From NCBI GenBank assembly GCA_044508215.1, contig JBIQID010000036.1, positions 1-23,133 of the forward strand: DNA of 23,133 nt. Direction: 5' to 3'. Both the position numbers and the translations under genes were made by a program. The notes beneath the pieces were generated by a model that did not search any database, had not been told where the DNA came from, and saw nothing but the letters and a program-made list of their open reading frames with translations. Below, piece after piece: positions 16,018-22,385 of this stretch. The stretch comes from JAEZFI01 sp044508215 (GTDB taxonomy: Bacteria > Actinomycetota > Acidimicrobiia > Acidimicrobiales > Microtrichaceae). Numbering within the stretch: the first letter of the stretch is position 1; every line of letters starts with the position of its first letter.

Positions 16018-16620
16018 TCAGGCGGTCGTCGTCGTCACCGGCATCCAGCTGGGACGGCTCGCCTCGAAGCGCTCGATGTCGTCGAGGTGGCCGAGGGTGA
16101 GCCCGATGTCGTCGAGGCCCTCCAGCAGGCGGTGCTGCACGGCGTCGTCGAGCTCGAAGGCCACCTCGACGTCCGCGCCGGGAGCCGACAGCGTCTTGGT
16201 GCGCACGTCGATCGTGATGACCTGCGCCGGATCGGCTTCCACCGAGCGGAGGAGCTGCTCGCCGACCTCGGGCGACACCTCCACGCACACCAGGCCGTTC
16301 TTGGCCGCGTTGTTCCGGAAGATCGGGCCGAACTTCGGGGACACCACCGCCCGGAAGCCGTACTGCGCGATCGCCCACACGGCGTGCTCGCGGCTGGAGC
16401 CGGTGCCGAAGTTCGGGCCGGCGAGGAGGATCGTCGCCCCGGCGTACTGCTCCTGGTTCAGGACGAAGTCGCGCTCGTCGCGCCACTCGCTGAACAGGCC
16501 CTTCTCGAAGCCGGTGCGCTCGACGCGCTTGAGCCAGTCGGACGGGATGATCTGGTCGGTGTCGACGTCGGACCGGTCCAGGGGGACCGCGGTGCCGGTG
16601 ATCTCGATGACGGGTTCCAT
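16018..16620 (-). CDS. leuD: 3-isopropylmalate dehydratase small subunit, 200 aa
   Basis: This is the small subunit of the isopropylmalate isomerase that turns 2-isopropylmalate into 3-isopropylmalate in leucine synthesis, as a complex with LeuC. The swivel-domain marks are DRSDVDTDQIIP near the N-terminus, GPNFGTGSSREHA and SPKFGPIFRNNAAKNGL. Length is normal. The ATG has an AGAGG ribosome site, and the gene starts 28 bp after leuC, so the two form one operon. Confidence 0.97.
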   Translation of the reverse strand: MEPVIEITGTAVPLDRSDVDTDQIIPSDWLKRVERTGFEKGLFSEWRDERDFVLNQEQYAGATILLAGPNFGTGSSREHAVWAIAQYGFRAVVSPKFGPIFRNNAAKNGLVCVEVSPEVGEQLLRSVEADPAQVITIDVRTKTLSAPGADVEVAFELDDAVQHRLLEGLDDIGLTLGHLDDIERFEASRPSWMPVTTTTA

Positions 16621-16648
16621 GTGGTCCTCTCGTGCTCCGTGCGGTGGC

Positions 16649-18061
16649 TCAGACGGCGGGAAGGTCGGCGGGTTCGGCGAAGTGGCCGGCGATGGCGGTG
16701 GCGGCGGCGACGGCGGGGGACACCAGGTGGGTGCGGCCGCCGCGGCCCTGTCGGCCCTCGAAGTTGCGGTTGGAGGTGGAGGCCGAGCGCTCGCCGGGGG
16801 CGAGGGTGTCGGGGTTCATCCCGAGGCACATCGAGCAGCCGGGCTCGCGCCAGTCGAAGCCCGCGTCCTTCAGGACGCGGTCGATCCCCTCGGACTCGGC
16901 CTGCGCCTTCACCTGCTGGCTGCCCGGCACCACGTAGGTGCGGAGGCCGGACGCCACGCGCCGGCCCTTCGCGACCTCGGCGACGGCCCGCAGGTCCTCG
17001 ATCCGGCCGTTGGTGCAGCTGCCGATGAAGATCACGTCGACCGGCACCTCCTTCATCGGCGTTCCGGCGTCGAGCGCCATGTACTCGAGGGCGCGCTCGG
17101 CGGCGTTGCGCTCGACGGGATCTGCGAACTCGTCGGGGGAGGGGATCCGGCCCGACAGCGGCACCACCTGGCCGGGGTTCGTGCCCCAGCTGAGGAACGG
17201 CTCGATCTCGGCGCCGTCGAGGTGGACCTCCTTGTCGAAGGTGGCGTCGGGGTCGGTGCGCAGCGTGCGCCAGTCCTCGAGCGCTGCCTCCCAGGCCTCG
17301 CCCTTGGGGGCGCGGGGACGGCCCTCGATGTAGTCGAAGGTGGTCTGGTCGGGGGCGATCAGGCCGGCCTTGGCGCCCGCCTCGATGCTCATGTTGCAGA
17401 CGGTCATGCGACCCTCCATCGACATGGCCTCGATGACGGGACCCCGGTACTCAGCGATGTAGCCGATGCCGCCGCCCGTGCCGAGGCGGCCCATGATGGC
17501 CAGGATCACGTCCTTGGGGGAGACGCCGGGCCGCAGCTCGCCGTCGACCGTGATGGCGAGGGTGCCGAGGTCGCCCTGGGGCAGCGTCTGGGTGGCGAGG
17601 ACGTGCTCGACCTCGGAGGTGCCGATCCCGAACGCCAGGGCGCCGAACGCCCCGTGCGTGGCGGTGTGGCTGTCGCCGCAGACGATCGTCATGCCGGGAA
17701 GGGTGAGGCCCTGCTCGGGACCCACGATGTGGACGATGCCGTTGTTGGCGTGGCCCATCGGGAAGATCGTGATGCCGAACTCCTCGGCGTTCGCCCGGAG
17801 CGTGTTGATCTGCTTGCGGGAGATCGGGTCCGCGATCGGCTGGTCGATGTTCGCCGTGGGGATGTTGTGGTCCTCGATGGCGAGGGTGAGCTCGGGGTGG
17901 CGGACGGTGCGGCCCGACATGCGGAGGCCGTCGAACGCCTGGGGGCTGGTCACCTCGTGCACCAGGTGCAGGTCGATGAAGAGCAGGTCGGGCTCGCCCT
18001 CGGCGTGGCGGACGAGGTGGCGGTCCCACACCTTCTGGCTGAGGGTGGTCGGTGCTGCCAT
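16649..18061 (-). CDS. leuC: 3-isopropylmalate dehydratase large subunit, 470 aa
   Basis: This aconitase-superfamily subunit binds the 4Fe-4S cluster that performs the dehydration and hydration of isopropylmalate. The cluster ligands are C349 (GSCTNGR), C409 and C412 (CSMCLGMN). Other family marks are FIDLHLVHEVTSPQAF, GDSHTATHGAFGALAFGIG and EYRGPVIEAMSMEGRMTVCN. ATG 18061 is preceded by AGGAGC at good spacing, which fixes the start; the open frame upstream crosses the ndgR gene and is not coding on this strand. It is divergent from ndgR, with a palindrome between the two genes that could control both. leuB, for the next pathway step, lies about 4 kb away on the other strand. Confidence 0.97.
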   Translation of the reverse strand: MAAPTTLSQKVWDRHLVRHAEGEPDLLFIDLHLVHEVTSPQAFDGLRMSGRTVRHPELTLAIEDHNIPTANIDQPIADPISRKQINTLRANAEEFGITIFPMGHANNGIVHIVGPEQGLTLPGMTIVCGDSHTATHGAFGALAFGIGTSEVEHVLATQTLPQGDLGTLAITVDGELRPGVSPKDVILAIMGRLGTGGGIGYIAEYRGPVIEAMSMEGRMTVCNMSIEAGAKAGLIAPDQTTFDYIEGRPRAPKGEAWEAALEDWRTLRTDPDATFDKEVHLDGAEIEPFLSWGTNPGQVVPLSGRIPSPDEFADPVERNAAERALEYMALDAGTPMKEVPVDVIFIGSCTNGRIEDLRAVAEVAKGRRVASGLRTYVVPGSQQVKAQAESEGIDRVLKDAGFDWREPGCSMCLGMNPDTLAPGERSASTSNRNFEGRQGRGGRTHLVSPAVAAATAIAGHFAEPADLPAV

Positions 18062-18077
18062 CGGAAGCTCCTGGGGG

Positions 18078-18106
18078 TTGCGGATCTCACATAGTGGGAG
18101 TACGTT
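18078..18106 (+). promoter_or_regulatory. ndgR promoter, leaderless type
   Basis: TTGCGG at 18078-18083 and TACGTT at 18101-18106 are 17 bp apart, and the -10 ends 7 nt before GTG 18114. This is the only leaderless-type promoter in the window with a fair -35. The -10 is inside the palindrome. Confidence 0.6.
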
Positions 18107-18112
18107 CCCACT
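18093..18112. promoter_or_regulatory. putative NdgR operator, perfect 7-6-7 palindrome
   Basis: AGTGGGA and TCCCACT form a perfect inverted repeat around a 6-bp GTACGT spacer. It covers the -10 region of ndgR and sits 32-51 bp before the leuC start. That is where an IclR-family regulator would bind to repress itself and control leuCD. NdgR/LtbR proteins are known to act on leuCD in actinobacteria; binding to this exact site is inference. Confidence 0.7.
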
Positions 18113-18113
18113 T

Positions 18114-18761
18114 GTGGAGACCACTGTACGCGGCGCAGGGACCATCGACAAGGCGATGGCGCTGGTCGCCCTGGTCACCGAGCAGCCACGGTCGCTGGCC
18201 GAGCTGATCGACGCCTCCGGGATGCCGCGGGCCACGGCCCACCGCCTGGCGCAGGCCCTCGAGTCCCACGGCATGTTGCGCCGTGACGCGGACGGGCGGT
18301 TCGCCCTGGGCCTCCGCTGGATCACGACCGGCCAGCGTGCGGCCGCGGCGTTCCCCCTGGCGGACATCGCCCGGCCGCACCTGGAGGAGCTGCGGGACGT
18401 GACGGGGGAGTCGGTGCAGCTGTACGTGACCGAGGGCCGGCAGCGACGCTGCCTCGTGGCGGTCGACTCCTCCCACGAGCTGCGGACCATCGTGCCCACC
18501 GGGGCGCTCCTGCCCATGGAGCGCGGCTCGGCCGGGCGGGTGCTGTCGGGAGAGGCCGGCCGCTCCGGATGGGTGGAGACCGTCGGCGACCGCCAGGAGG
18601 GCGTCGCCTCGGTGTCGGCTCCCGTCACGGGCCCCGACGGCGCAGTGCTGGCGGCGCTCAGCGTGTCGGGTCCGATCGACCGGCTGGGCCGCACCCCCGG
18701 CCGCCGCCACGGGGCCGCTGTGGTCGAACACGCCGAGAAGATCTCGGCCGCCCTCGCCTGA
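18114..18761 (+). CDS. ndgR: IclR-family regulator of leucine synthesis (NdgR/LtbR type), 215 aa
   Basis: The N-terminal winged helix-turn-helix (SLAELIDASGMPRATAHRLA) is followed by an IclR effector domain with LRDVTGESVQLY, EGVASVSAPV and LSVSGPIDRLGRTPGR. These closely recall NdgR of Streptomyces and LtbR of Corynebacterium, which regulate leuCD and related genes. Divergent placement from leuC supports this. GTG 18114 is chosen because it starts right before the HTH region and 7 nt after a -10 box; there is no ribosome site. From memory, family members are about 238 residues. This one seems to lack about 20 residues between RVLSGEAG and RSGWVETVGDRQ, within the effector domain. Autoregulation through the overlapping palindrome is likely. 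Confidence 0.87.
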   Translation: METTVRGAGTIDKAMALVALVTEQPRSLAELIDASGMPRATAHRLAQALESHGMLRRDADGRFALGLRWITTGQRAAAAFPLADIARPHLEELRDVTGESVQLYVTEGRQRRCLVAVDSSHELRTIVPTGALLPMERGSAGRVLSGEAGRSGWVETVGDRQEGVASVSAPVTGPDGAVLAALSVSGPIDRLGRTPGRRHGAAVVEHAEKISAALA

Positions 18762-18772
18762 CGCGGTCGGGG

Positions 18773-19759
18773 TCAGTACTCGGGTCGGTGGGTGGCGGCC
18801 AGCTCGTCGCCCAGCTCCACCCAGTGCCGGTGCCGCTCGGCGTCGATCCGGCCGGCCTCCACGGCCTCGAGCACCTCGCAGCCCGGCTCGCTGCGGTGGG
18901 TGCAGTCGTCGAACCGGCAGCCGGCGCCCACCTCCGCGATCTCTGGGAACGTCGCCGCCAGCCCGCCGCCCGCGTCCCACAGCGCCAGGGCCCGCACCCC
19001 GGGGGTGTCGATGAGGAAGCCGCCCTCGGGCAGGGCGATCAGCTCGGCGGCGGTAGTGGTGTGGCGGCCCTTGCGGTCCCCGTGCCGGACCTCGGCGGTC
19101 GCCTGGCGCTCGTGCCCCAGCAGCGCGTTCACGATCGTGCTCTTGCCCACTCCCGACGCGCCGATGAGCGCGGCGGTGCGGTTGCCGTCCACCGAATGGG
19201 CCAGGCGGTCCAGTCCCACGCCCTCCGGAGCCGAGACGGCCACGACGTCGACCCCGCACGCCACCCGGCGGGCCGCGGCGAGGTGCTCCTCGGGGTCGTC
19301 GACGAGGTCGGTCTTCGTGACGACCACCAGGGGGGTGGCGCCGCCCTGGTGCGCCAGCACCAGCTCGCGCTCGAGACGCCGCGGTGCCACCCCGGGCTCC
19401 GCGGCCTGGACGACCCAGACGACGTCCATGTTGGCGGCGAGCACCTGGCCCCGGCGCGCCCCGCGGGCCGCCCGTCGCTCGAACCGCGTCCGGCGGGGGA
19501 GGATCGAGGCGATGCGCTCGTCCGCAGCGTCGAGTGCGACCCAGTCGCCGGCGACGGTGTCCTTCGCCGCGGTCGTCGTGGTGGCGCGCTCCGCCTCCGC
19601 GACGCGCCGCCACACCGTGACGACCCGCCGGTCGGTCCGCACGAGGCGCGCCGGCTCGGTGCCCTGGGGCACCGACGCCGCCTCCCACGCCGCCCCCCAG
19701 TGCGCGTCCCACCCGAGCTGCACGAGCTCCGCGCTGTGCGCCGGTCGAGGGGCCGTCAT
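18773..19759 (-). CDS. rsgA: ribosome small subunit biogenesis GTPase, 328 aa
   Basis: This is a circularly permuted GTPase that helps the 30S subunit mature and is stimulated by the ribosome. The G motifs appear in permuted order: VVTKTDLV (G4), then GASGVGKST (G1, K206), then DTPGVR (G3). An N-terminal OB-like region and a C-terminal zinc site (C-x5-C-x-H-x5-C in CRFDDCTHRSEPGC) complete the family plan. ATG 19759 is 6 nt after a TACGAT box, so the transcript is probably leaderless. It shares a promoter region with the divergent ppx gene and is convergent with ndgR, 11 bp away. Confidence 0.95.
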   Translation of the reverse strand: MTAPRPAHSAELVQLGWDAHWGAAWEAASVPQGTEPARLVRTDRRVVTVWRRVAEAERATTTTAAKDTVAGDWVALDAADERIASILPRRTRFERRAARGARRGQVLAANMDVVWVVQAAEPGVAPRRLERELVLAHQGGATPLVVVTKTDLVDDPEEHLAAARRVACGVDVVAVSAPEGVGLDRLAHSVDGNRTAALIGASGVGKSTIVNALLGHERQATAEVRHGDRKGRHTTTAAELIALPEGGFLIDTPGVRALALWDAGGGLAATFPEIAEVGAGCRFDDCTHRSEPGCEVLEAVEAGRIDAERHRHWVELGDELAATHRPEY

Positions 19760-19765
19760 GGTCGG

Positions 19766-19775
19766 ATCGTAGAGT
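19766..19775. promoter_or_regulatory. bidirectional leaderless promoter of rsgA and ppx
   Basis: TACGAT on the minus strand (19771-19766) and TAGAGT on the plus strand (19770-19775) share two base pairs. Each ends exactly 6 nt before its start codon, ATG 19759 and GTG 19782. The start codons are separated by only 22 bp, so both transcripts must begin at or near their start codons. Confidence 0.6.
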
Positions 19776-19781
19776 GGCTCC

Positions 19782-21115
19782 GTGGAGCCTGACGTGGCCG
19801 CACCCGCCTCCACCCCACGCCGATGGGACGTCGGGGGCGCCGTCGGCGTCGTCGCAGCGATCGACGTGGGGACCAACTCCGTCCACATGGTCGTGGCGCG
19901 CCAGGCNNNNNNNNNNNNNNNNNNNNNNNNNNNNNNNNNNNNNNNNNNNNNNNNNNNNNNNNNNNNNNNNNNNNNNNNNNNNNNNNNNNNNNNNNNNNNN
20001 NNNNNNGTGTGGGACCGGACCATCCTCCTCTGCGACATCGGCGGTGGGAGCACCGAACTGCTGCTGGGGCGGGGGGAGGAGGTGCTCGCCGCGCGGTCGT
20101 TCAAGGTCGGTGCGATCCGCCTCTCCCGCCGGTTCCTCCCGGACGGCGTCGGCGCTCCCGCCGAGGTCGAGGCGTGCCGCCGTGCCGTCCGCGACGCGGT
20201 GGCCCCGTTCGTGTCACACGTGCGTGCGGACGGCTTCGACGTCGTCGTCGGGTCGTCTGGGACGATCGAGACCCTGGTGGCGATGGCCTGCGCCCGGTCG
20301 TCCGTCCGCCCCCGGTCGCTGAACGCCACCAGCGTCACCGCCGCGGAGGTGCACGCGGTGGTCGACGAGATCGCCGCGTGCCGCAGCGTCGACGAGATCA
20401 GGCGGCTCGACGCGGTCGACGCCTCGCGGGCCGACATCCTCCTCGCCGGCTCCCTCGTGCTGGACGAGGTCCTGCGAGCGGCCGGTGACCTCGACCTCAC
20501 GTTCTCGGACGGTGCCCTGCGCGAGGGCGTGCTGCTCGACGCGGCGCGGCGTGCGACCCCCTCGGACGACCACCACCTGCGCGACCTCCGCCGCCGGAGC
20601 GTGCTGCACGTGATGGAGCTCTGCGAGGACGACCCCGACCACGCCGTGCAGATCGCCTGGGTCGCCGACCGGCTCTTCGACGCCCTCGCCCCGCACCTCG
20701 GCCTCGCCGACGAGCACCGGGAGCTGCTCGAGGCGGGCGCCCTGCTCTCCAACGTGGGCCTGTCGATCTCGCACAGCAGGCACCACCAGCACAGCTACTA
20801 CGTGATCAGGAACTCCGACCACCTGGTGGGCTTCACCGACGGCGAGGTGGAGCTGATCGCCCAGGTGGCCCGGTACCACCGGAAGGCGGCCCCGTCGGAG
20901 CGCCACGAACCCTTCGCCCGGCTGGGTGCAGCCGAGCGCGAGGTCGTGCGGGCGCTGGCCGCGCTGCTCCGGGTCGCGGTCGGCCTCGACCGGTCGGGCC
21001 GCTCCGCGGTGGACGAGGTCCGAGTCGAGGTCGGCTCCGACCGGGTGGTGGTCGGGGTGGGCCCGGCCGAGGCCGACCTCTCGTTGGAGCTGTACTCGGC
21101 GAACGAGCGCCGAGG
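19782..21115 (+). CDS. ppx: Ppx/GppA exopolyphosphatase-family protein, interrupted by assembly gap and 3' incomplete
   Basis: This is an ASKHA-fold phosphatase expected to cut terminal phosphate from polyphosphate or convert pppGpp to ppGpp. Before the first gap it shows AAIDVGTNSVHMVV, and after it LLCDIGGGSTELLLG and GSSGTIETL, the three phosphate-binding segments of the family. A C-terminal helical HD-like domain follows, with SISHSRHHQHSYYVI and QVARYHRK. The roughly 105 residues normally lying between the first two motifs are missing in the N run. The final 10-20 residues fall in the second gap. GTG 19782 gives about 24 extra N-terminal residues but is supported by the -10 box 6 nt upstream. 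That the frame stays open across 100 N is chance. Whether it prefers polyphosphate or pppGpp cannot be judged. Confidence 0.88.
19907..20006. other. assembly gap, 100 N, inside ppx
   Basis: Exactly 100 N is a placeholder length. Comparing the flanking ppx motifs with the family suggests that the true missing DNA is near 300 bp. Confidence 0.95.
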
Positions 21116-21215
21116 NNNNNNNNNNNNNNNNNNNNNNNNNNNNNNNNNNNNNNNNNNNNNNNNNNNNNNNNNNNNNNNNNNNNNNNNNNNNNNNNNNNNN
21201 NNNNNNNNNNNNNNN
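21116..21215. other. assembly gap, 100 N, between ppx and mscL
   Basis: Exactly 100 N, hiding the 3' ends of the convergent ppx and mscL genes. Both lack only about 10-20 residues, so the real distance is probably close to 100-150 bp if nothing else lies there. Confidence 0.95.
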
Positions 21216-21566
21216 GGTGAGCTCCTCGGGCTCTCCCTGGCGACGCTTGCGCCGCTCGGCGAGCGCGTTCATCGGCACCACGATCACGAGGTACACGGCC
21301 AGCGCGATGAGCAGGAACTTGAGCGCAGCGTCGAGCACCGCGCCCAGCCGCATGATCACGTCGGGATCGCCGCCGCTGCCCTCCTTGAGGGTGACGGCGA
21401 AGCTGTTGGCCAGCCCGTCGCCGGGTGAGATCAAGGAGATGATCGGGCCGAGGACGCCGTCCACGATCGAGTTGACCACGGCGCCGAACGCAGCACCGAT
21501 GACCACGCCGACGGCCAGCTCGACCGCGTTGCCACGCAGGATGAACTTCTTGAACCCTTCGAGCAC
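21216..21566 (-). CDS. mscL: large-conductance mechanosensitive channel, 3' end missing (117 codons visible)
   Basis: This forms a homopentameric membrane pore that opens under membrane tension in hypo-osmotic shock. The N-terminal amphipathic helix (LEGFKKFILRGN) is followed by the first membrane helix (AVELAVGVVIGAAFGAVVNS), a periplasmic loop (about residues 45-70), the second helix (FLLIALAVYLVIVVPMNAL) and the basic AERRKRRQGEP linker. GTG 21566 is used because it begins the conserved N-terminus and has AAAGGGG 7 nt upstream. The coding sequence runs into the N gap after EELT; about 10-20 residues are lacking. It lies downstream of greA on the same strand but appears to have its own promoter. 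Confidence 0.94.
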
Positions 21567-21602
21567 CTGACTGCCCCTTTCGTCGGGAGACGGGGAGCAC
21601 CT

Positions 21603-21620
21603 GCCCGCGTGGTCGCGGGC
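21603..21620 (-). other. perfect 7-bp hairpin in the mscL leader
   Basis: GCCCGCG and CGCGGGC flank a 4-nt loop. If the -10 at 21637-21642 is right, the hairpin lies in the mscL 5' leader, about 36 nt before the start codon. Its function is unknown, and it could also add to greA termination. Confidence 0.4.
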
Positions 21621-21636
21621 CATGACCCCCGACGTG

Positions 21637-21642
21637 ACGATA
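21637..21642 (-). promoter_or_regulatory. possible -10 box of mscL
   Basis: TATCGT on the minus strand sits in an AT-richer patch about 70 nt before GTG 21566. It would give a leader of about 65 nt with a clear ribosome site. No -35 is evident. Confidence 0.35.
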
Positions 21643-21657
21643 ATCGGGGTCCCTGGC

Positions 21658-21678
21658 ACCGGCGCGGGATGCGCCGGT
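21658..21678 (-). terminator. hairpin terminator candidate after greA
   Basis: ACCGGCGC and GCGCCGGT form a perfect 8-bp stem with a 5-nt loop, 9 nt past the greA stop codon. There is no U-tract, as is common in high-GC actinobacteria. Confidence 0.55.
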
Positions 21679-21687
21679 TCGGCGTGG

Positions 21688-22155
21688 TCAGACCTCGATG
21701 GCGCGGACGGTCACCGCCATGTCGCCGGAGGGCGCCTCGTAGTGGACGGTGTCGCCCACGCGGGAGCCCATGAGCGCGGCGCCCATCGGAGAGGTGGGGG
21801 AGATCACGTCGAAGTCGTCGTGCTGCTCCTCGATCATCCCGATGAGGTAGCGCTCCTCGTCGTCGTCGCCCTCGTAGGTGATCGTCACCACGCAGCCGGC
21901 CACCACCGTGGAACCGTCGCCGCCGTCCGCGATCACCGCGTTCTCGAGCAGCGCGGAGAGGTGGCCGATGCGCGCCTCCATCTTCCCCTGCTCGTCCTTC
22001 GCAGCGTGGTAGTCGCCGTTCTCCGAGAGGTCGCCCATCTCACGGGCGGCCTCGATCTTGCGGGCGATGTCGATCCGACCGGTGGTCGTGAGGTCCTCCA
22101 GCTCGGCCTTCAGGCGGTCGTAGGCGCTCTTGGACAGTTCGTAGATCTCGGCCAT
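21688..22155 (-). CDS. greA: transcription elongation factor GreA, 155 aa
   Basis: It enters the RNA polymerase secondary channel and stimulates cleavage of backtracked RNA. The N-terminal coiled coil (about residues 1-75) carries the conserved tip MGDLSENGDY with acidic D42 and E45. The C-terminal FKBP-like domain shows SPTSPMGAALMG and VGDTVHYEAPSGD. The actinobacterial form commonly has an acidic stretch such as EGDDDEER here. ATG 22155 lies 8 nt after a TAGATT box, with no ribosome site, so the transcript is probably leaderless. It is divergent from the leuB leader, about 90 bp apart. Confidence 0.96.
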   Translation of the reverse strand: MAEIYELSKSAYDRLKAELEDLTTTGRIDIARKIEAAREMGDLSENGDYHAAKDEQGKMEARIGHLSALLENAVIADGGDGSTVVAGCVVTITYEGDDDEERYLIGMIEEQHDDFDVISPTSPMGAALMGSRVGDTVHYEAPSGDMAVTVRAIEV

Positions 22156-22163
22156 GTGGGGCC

Positions 22164-22169
22164 AATCTA
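22164..22169 (-). promoter_or_regulatory. leaderless-type -10 box of greA
   Basis: TAGATT on the minus strand ends 8 nt before ATG 22155. The intervening GGCCCCAC has no ribosome-site character. Confidence 0.55.
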
Positions 22170-22232
22170 ACGGTGCCGGTCGGAGCGGTGGCCCCGCCCG
22201 CAAAGCGGGACGGACCAGCCACGGCCCCTTGC

Positions 22233-22238
22233 TACAGT
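22233..22238 (+). promoter_or_regulatory. -10 box of the leuB leader transcript
   Basis: TACAGT ends 8 nt before GTG 22247, the start of the leader peptide. It is the first element of a compact promoter-leader-hairpin-terminator array ahead of leuB. No good -35 is seen. Confidence 0.6.
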
Positions 22239-22246
22239 GGTTGGCC

Positions 22247-22285
22247 GTGAACCGGCTCTCGACGCCCGAGATCGTAATTCCGTAG
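22247..22285 (+). CDS. leuB leader peptide, 12 aa, Ile-Val-Ile control codons
   Basis: The 12-residue ORF encodes MNRLSTPEIVIP and ends at TAG 22283. It begins with GTG right where a transcript from the TACAGT box would start. Codons 9-11 are ATC GTA ATT; GTA and ATT are rare in this very GC-rich DNA, and neither occurs in frame in the 249 visible leuB codons. One Leu codon (CTC) is at position 4. The stop lies directly against a strong hairpin, followed by an intrinsic terminator. This is the layout of amino-acid attenuation, in which slow decoding of branched-chain codons changes downstream folding. Which amino acid is sensed is not certain; Val and Ile fit best. Confidence 0.68.
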   Translation: MNRLSTPEIVIP

Positions 22286-22308
22286 CGCACGTCGTCTTCG
22301 ACGTGCGC
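22285..22308 (+). promoter_or_regulatory. attenuator hairpin 1, perfect 10-bp stem
   Basis: GCGCACGTCG and CGACGTGCGC pair perfectly around a TCTT loop. The stem begins at the last base of the leader-peptide stop, so a ribosome stalled on codons 9-11 would cover its 5' arm. Five bases of that arm (22290-22294) can alternatively pair with 22260-22264 inside the leader ORF. Confidence 0.7.
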
Positions 22309-22313
22309 GCCTC

Positions 22314-22336
22314 CGTCCACCTCGGTGGACGTTTTT
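22314..22336 (+). terminator. intrinsic terminator (attenuator) in the leuB leader
   Basis: CGTCCAC and GTGGACG form a perfect 7-bp stem with a CTCG loop, directly followed by five T and a second T run at 22340-22343. It is the most canonical terminator in the window and lies 50 bp before the leuB start on the same strand, so it must control read-through into leuB. Confidence 0.8.
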
Positions 22337-22385
22337 CGCTTTTCGGAGCCCTTCCCGCCGCCCAGACCCCCCGAGGACCCTCGAC

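Noticed and set aside
13990..17028. Very long plus-strand open frame (about 1000 codons)
   Set aside because: It lies opposite the lipoprotein, leuD and leuC genes. Its translation is Arg/Gly/His-rich with no recognisable domain, a known artefact of high-GC DNA.
19782..21428. Single protein reading through both N gaps
   Set aside because: The part after the second gap is antisense to mscL; continuity depends on placeholder N and is not real.
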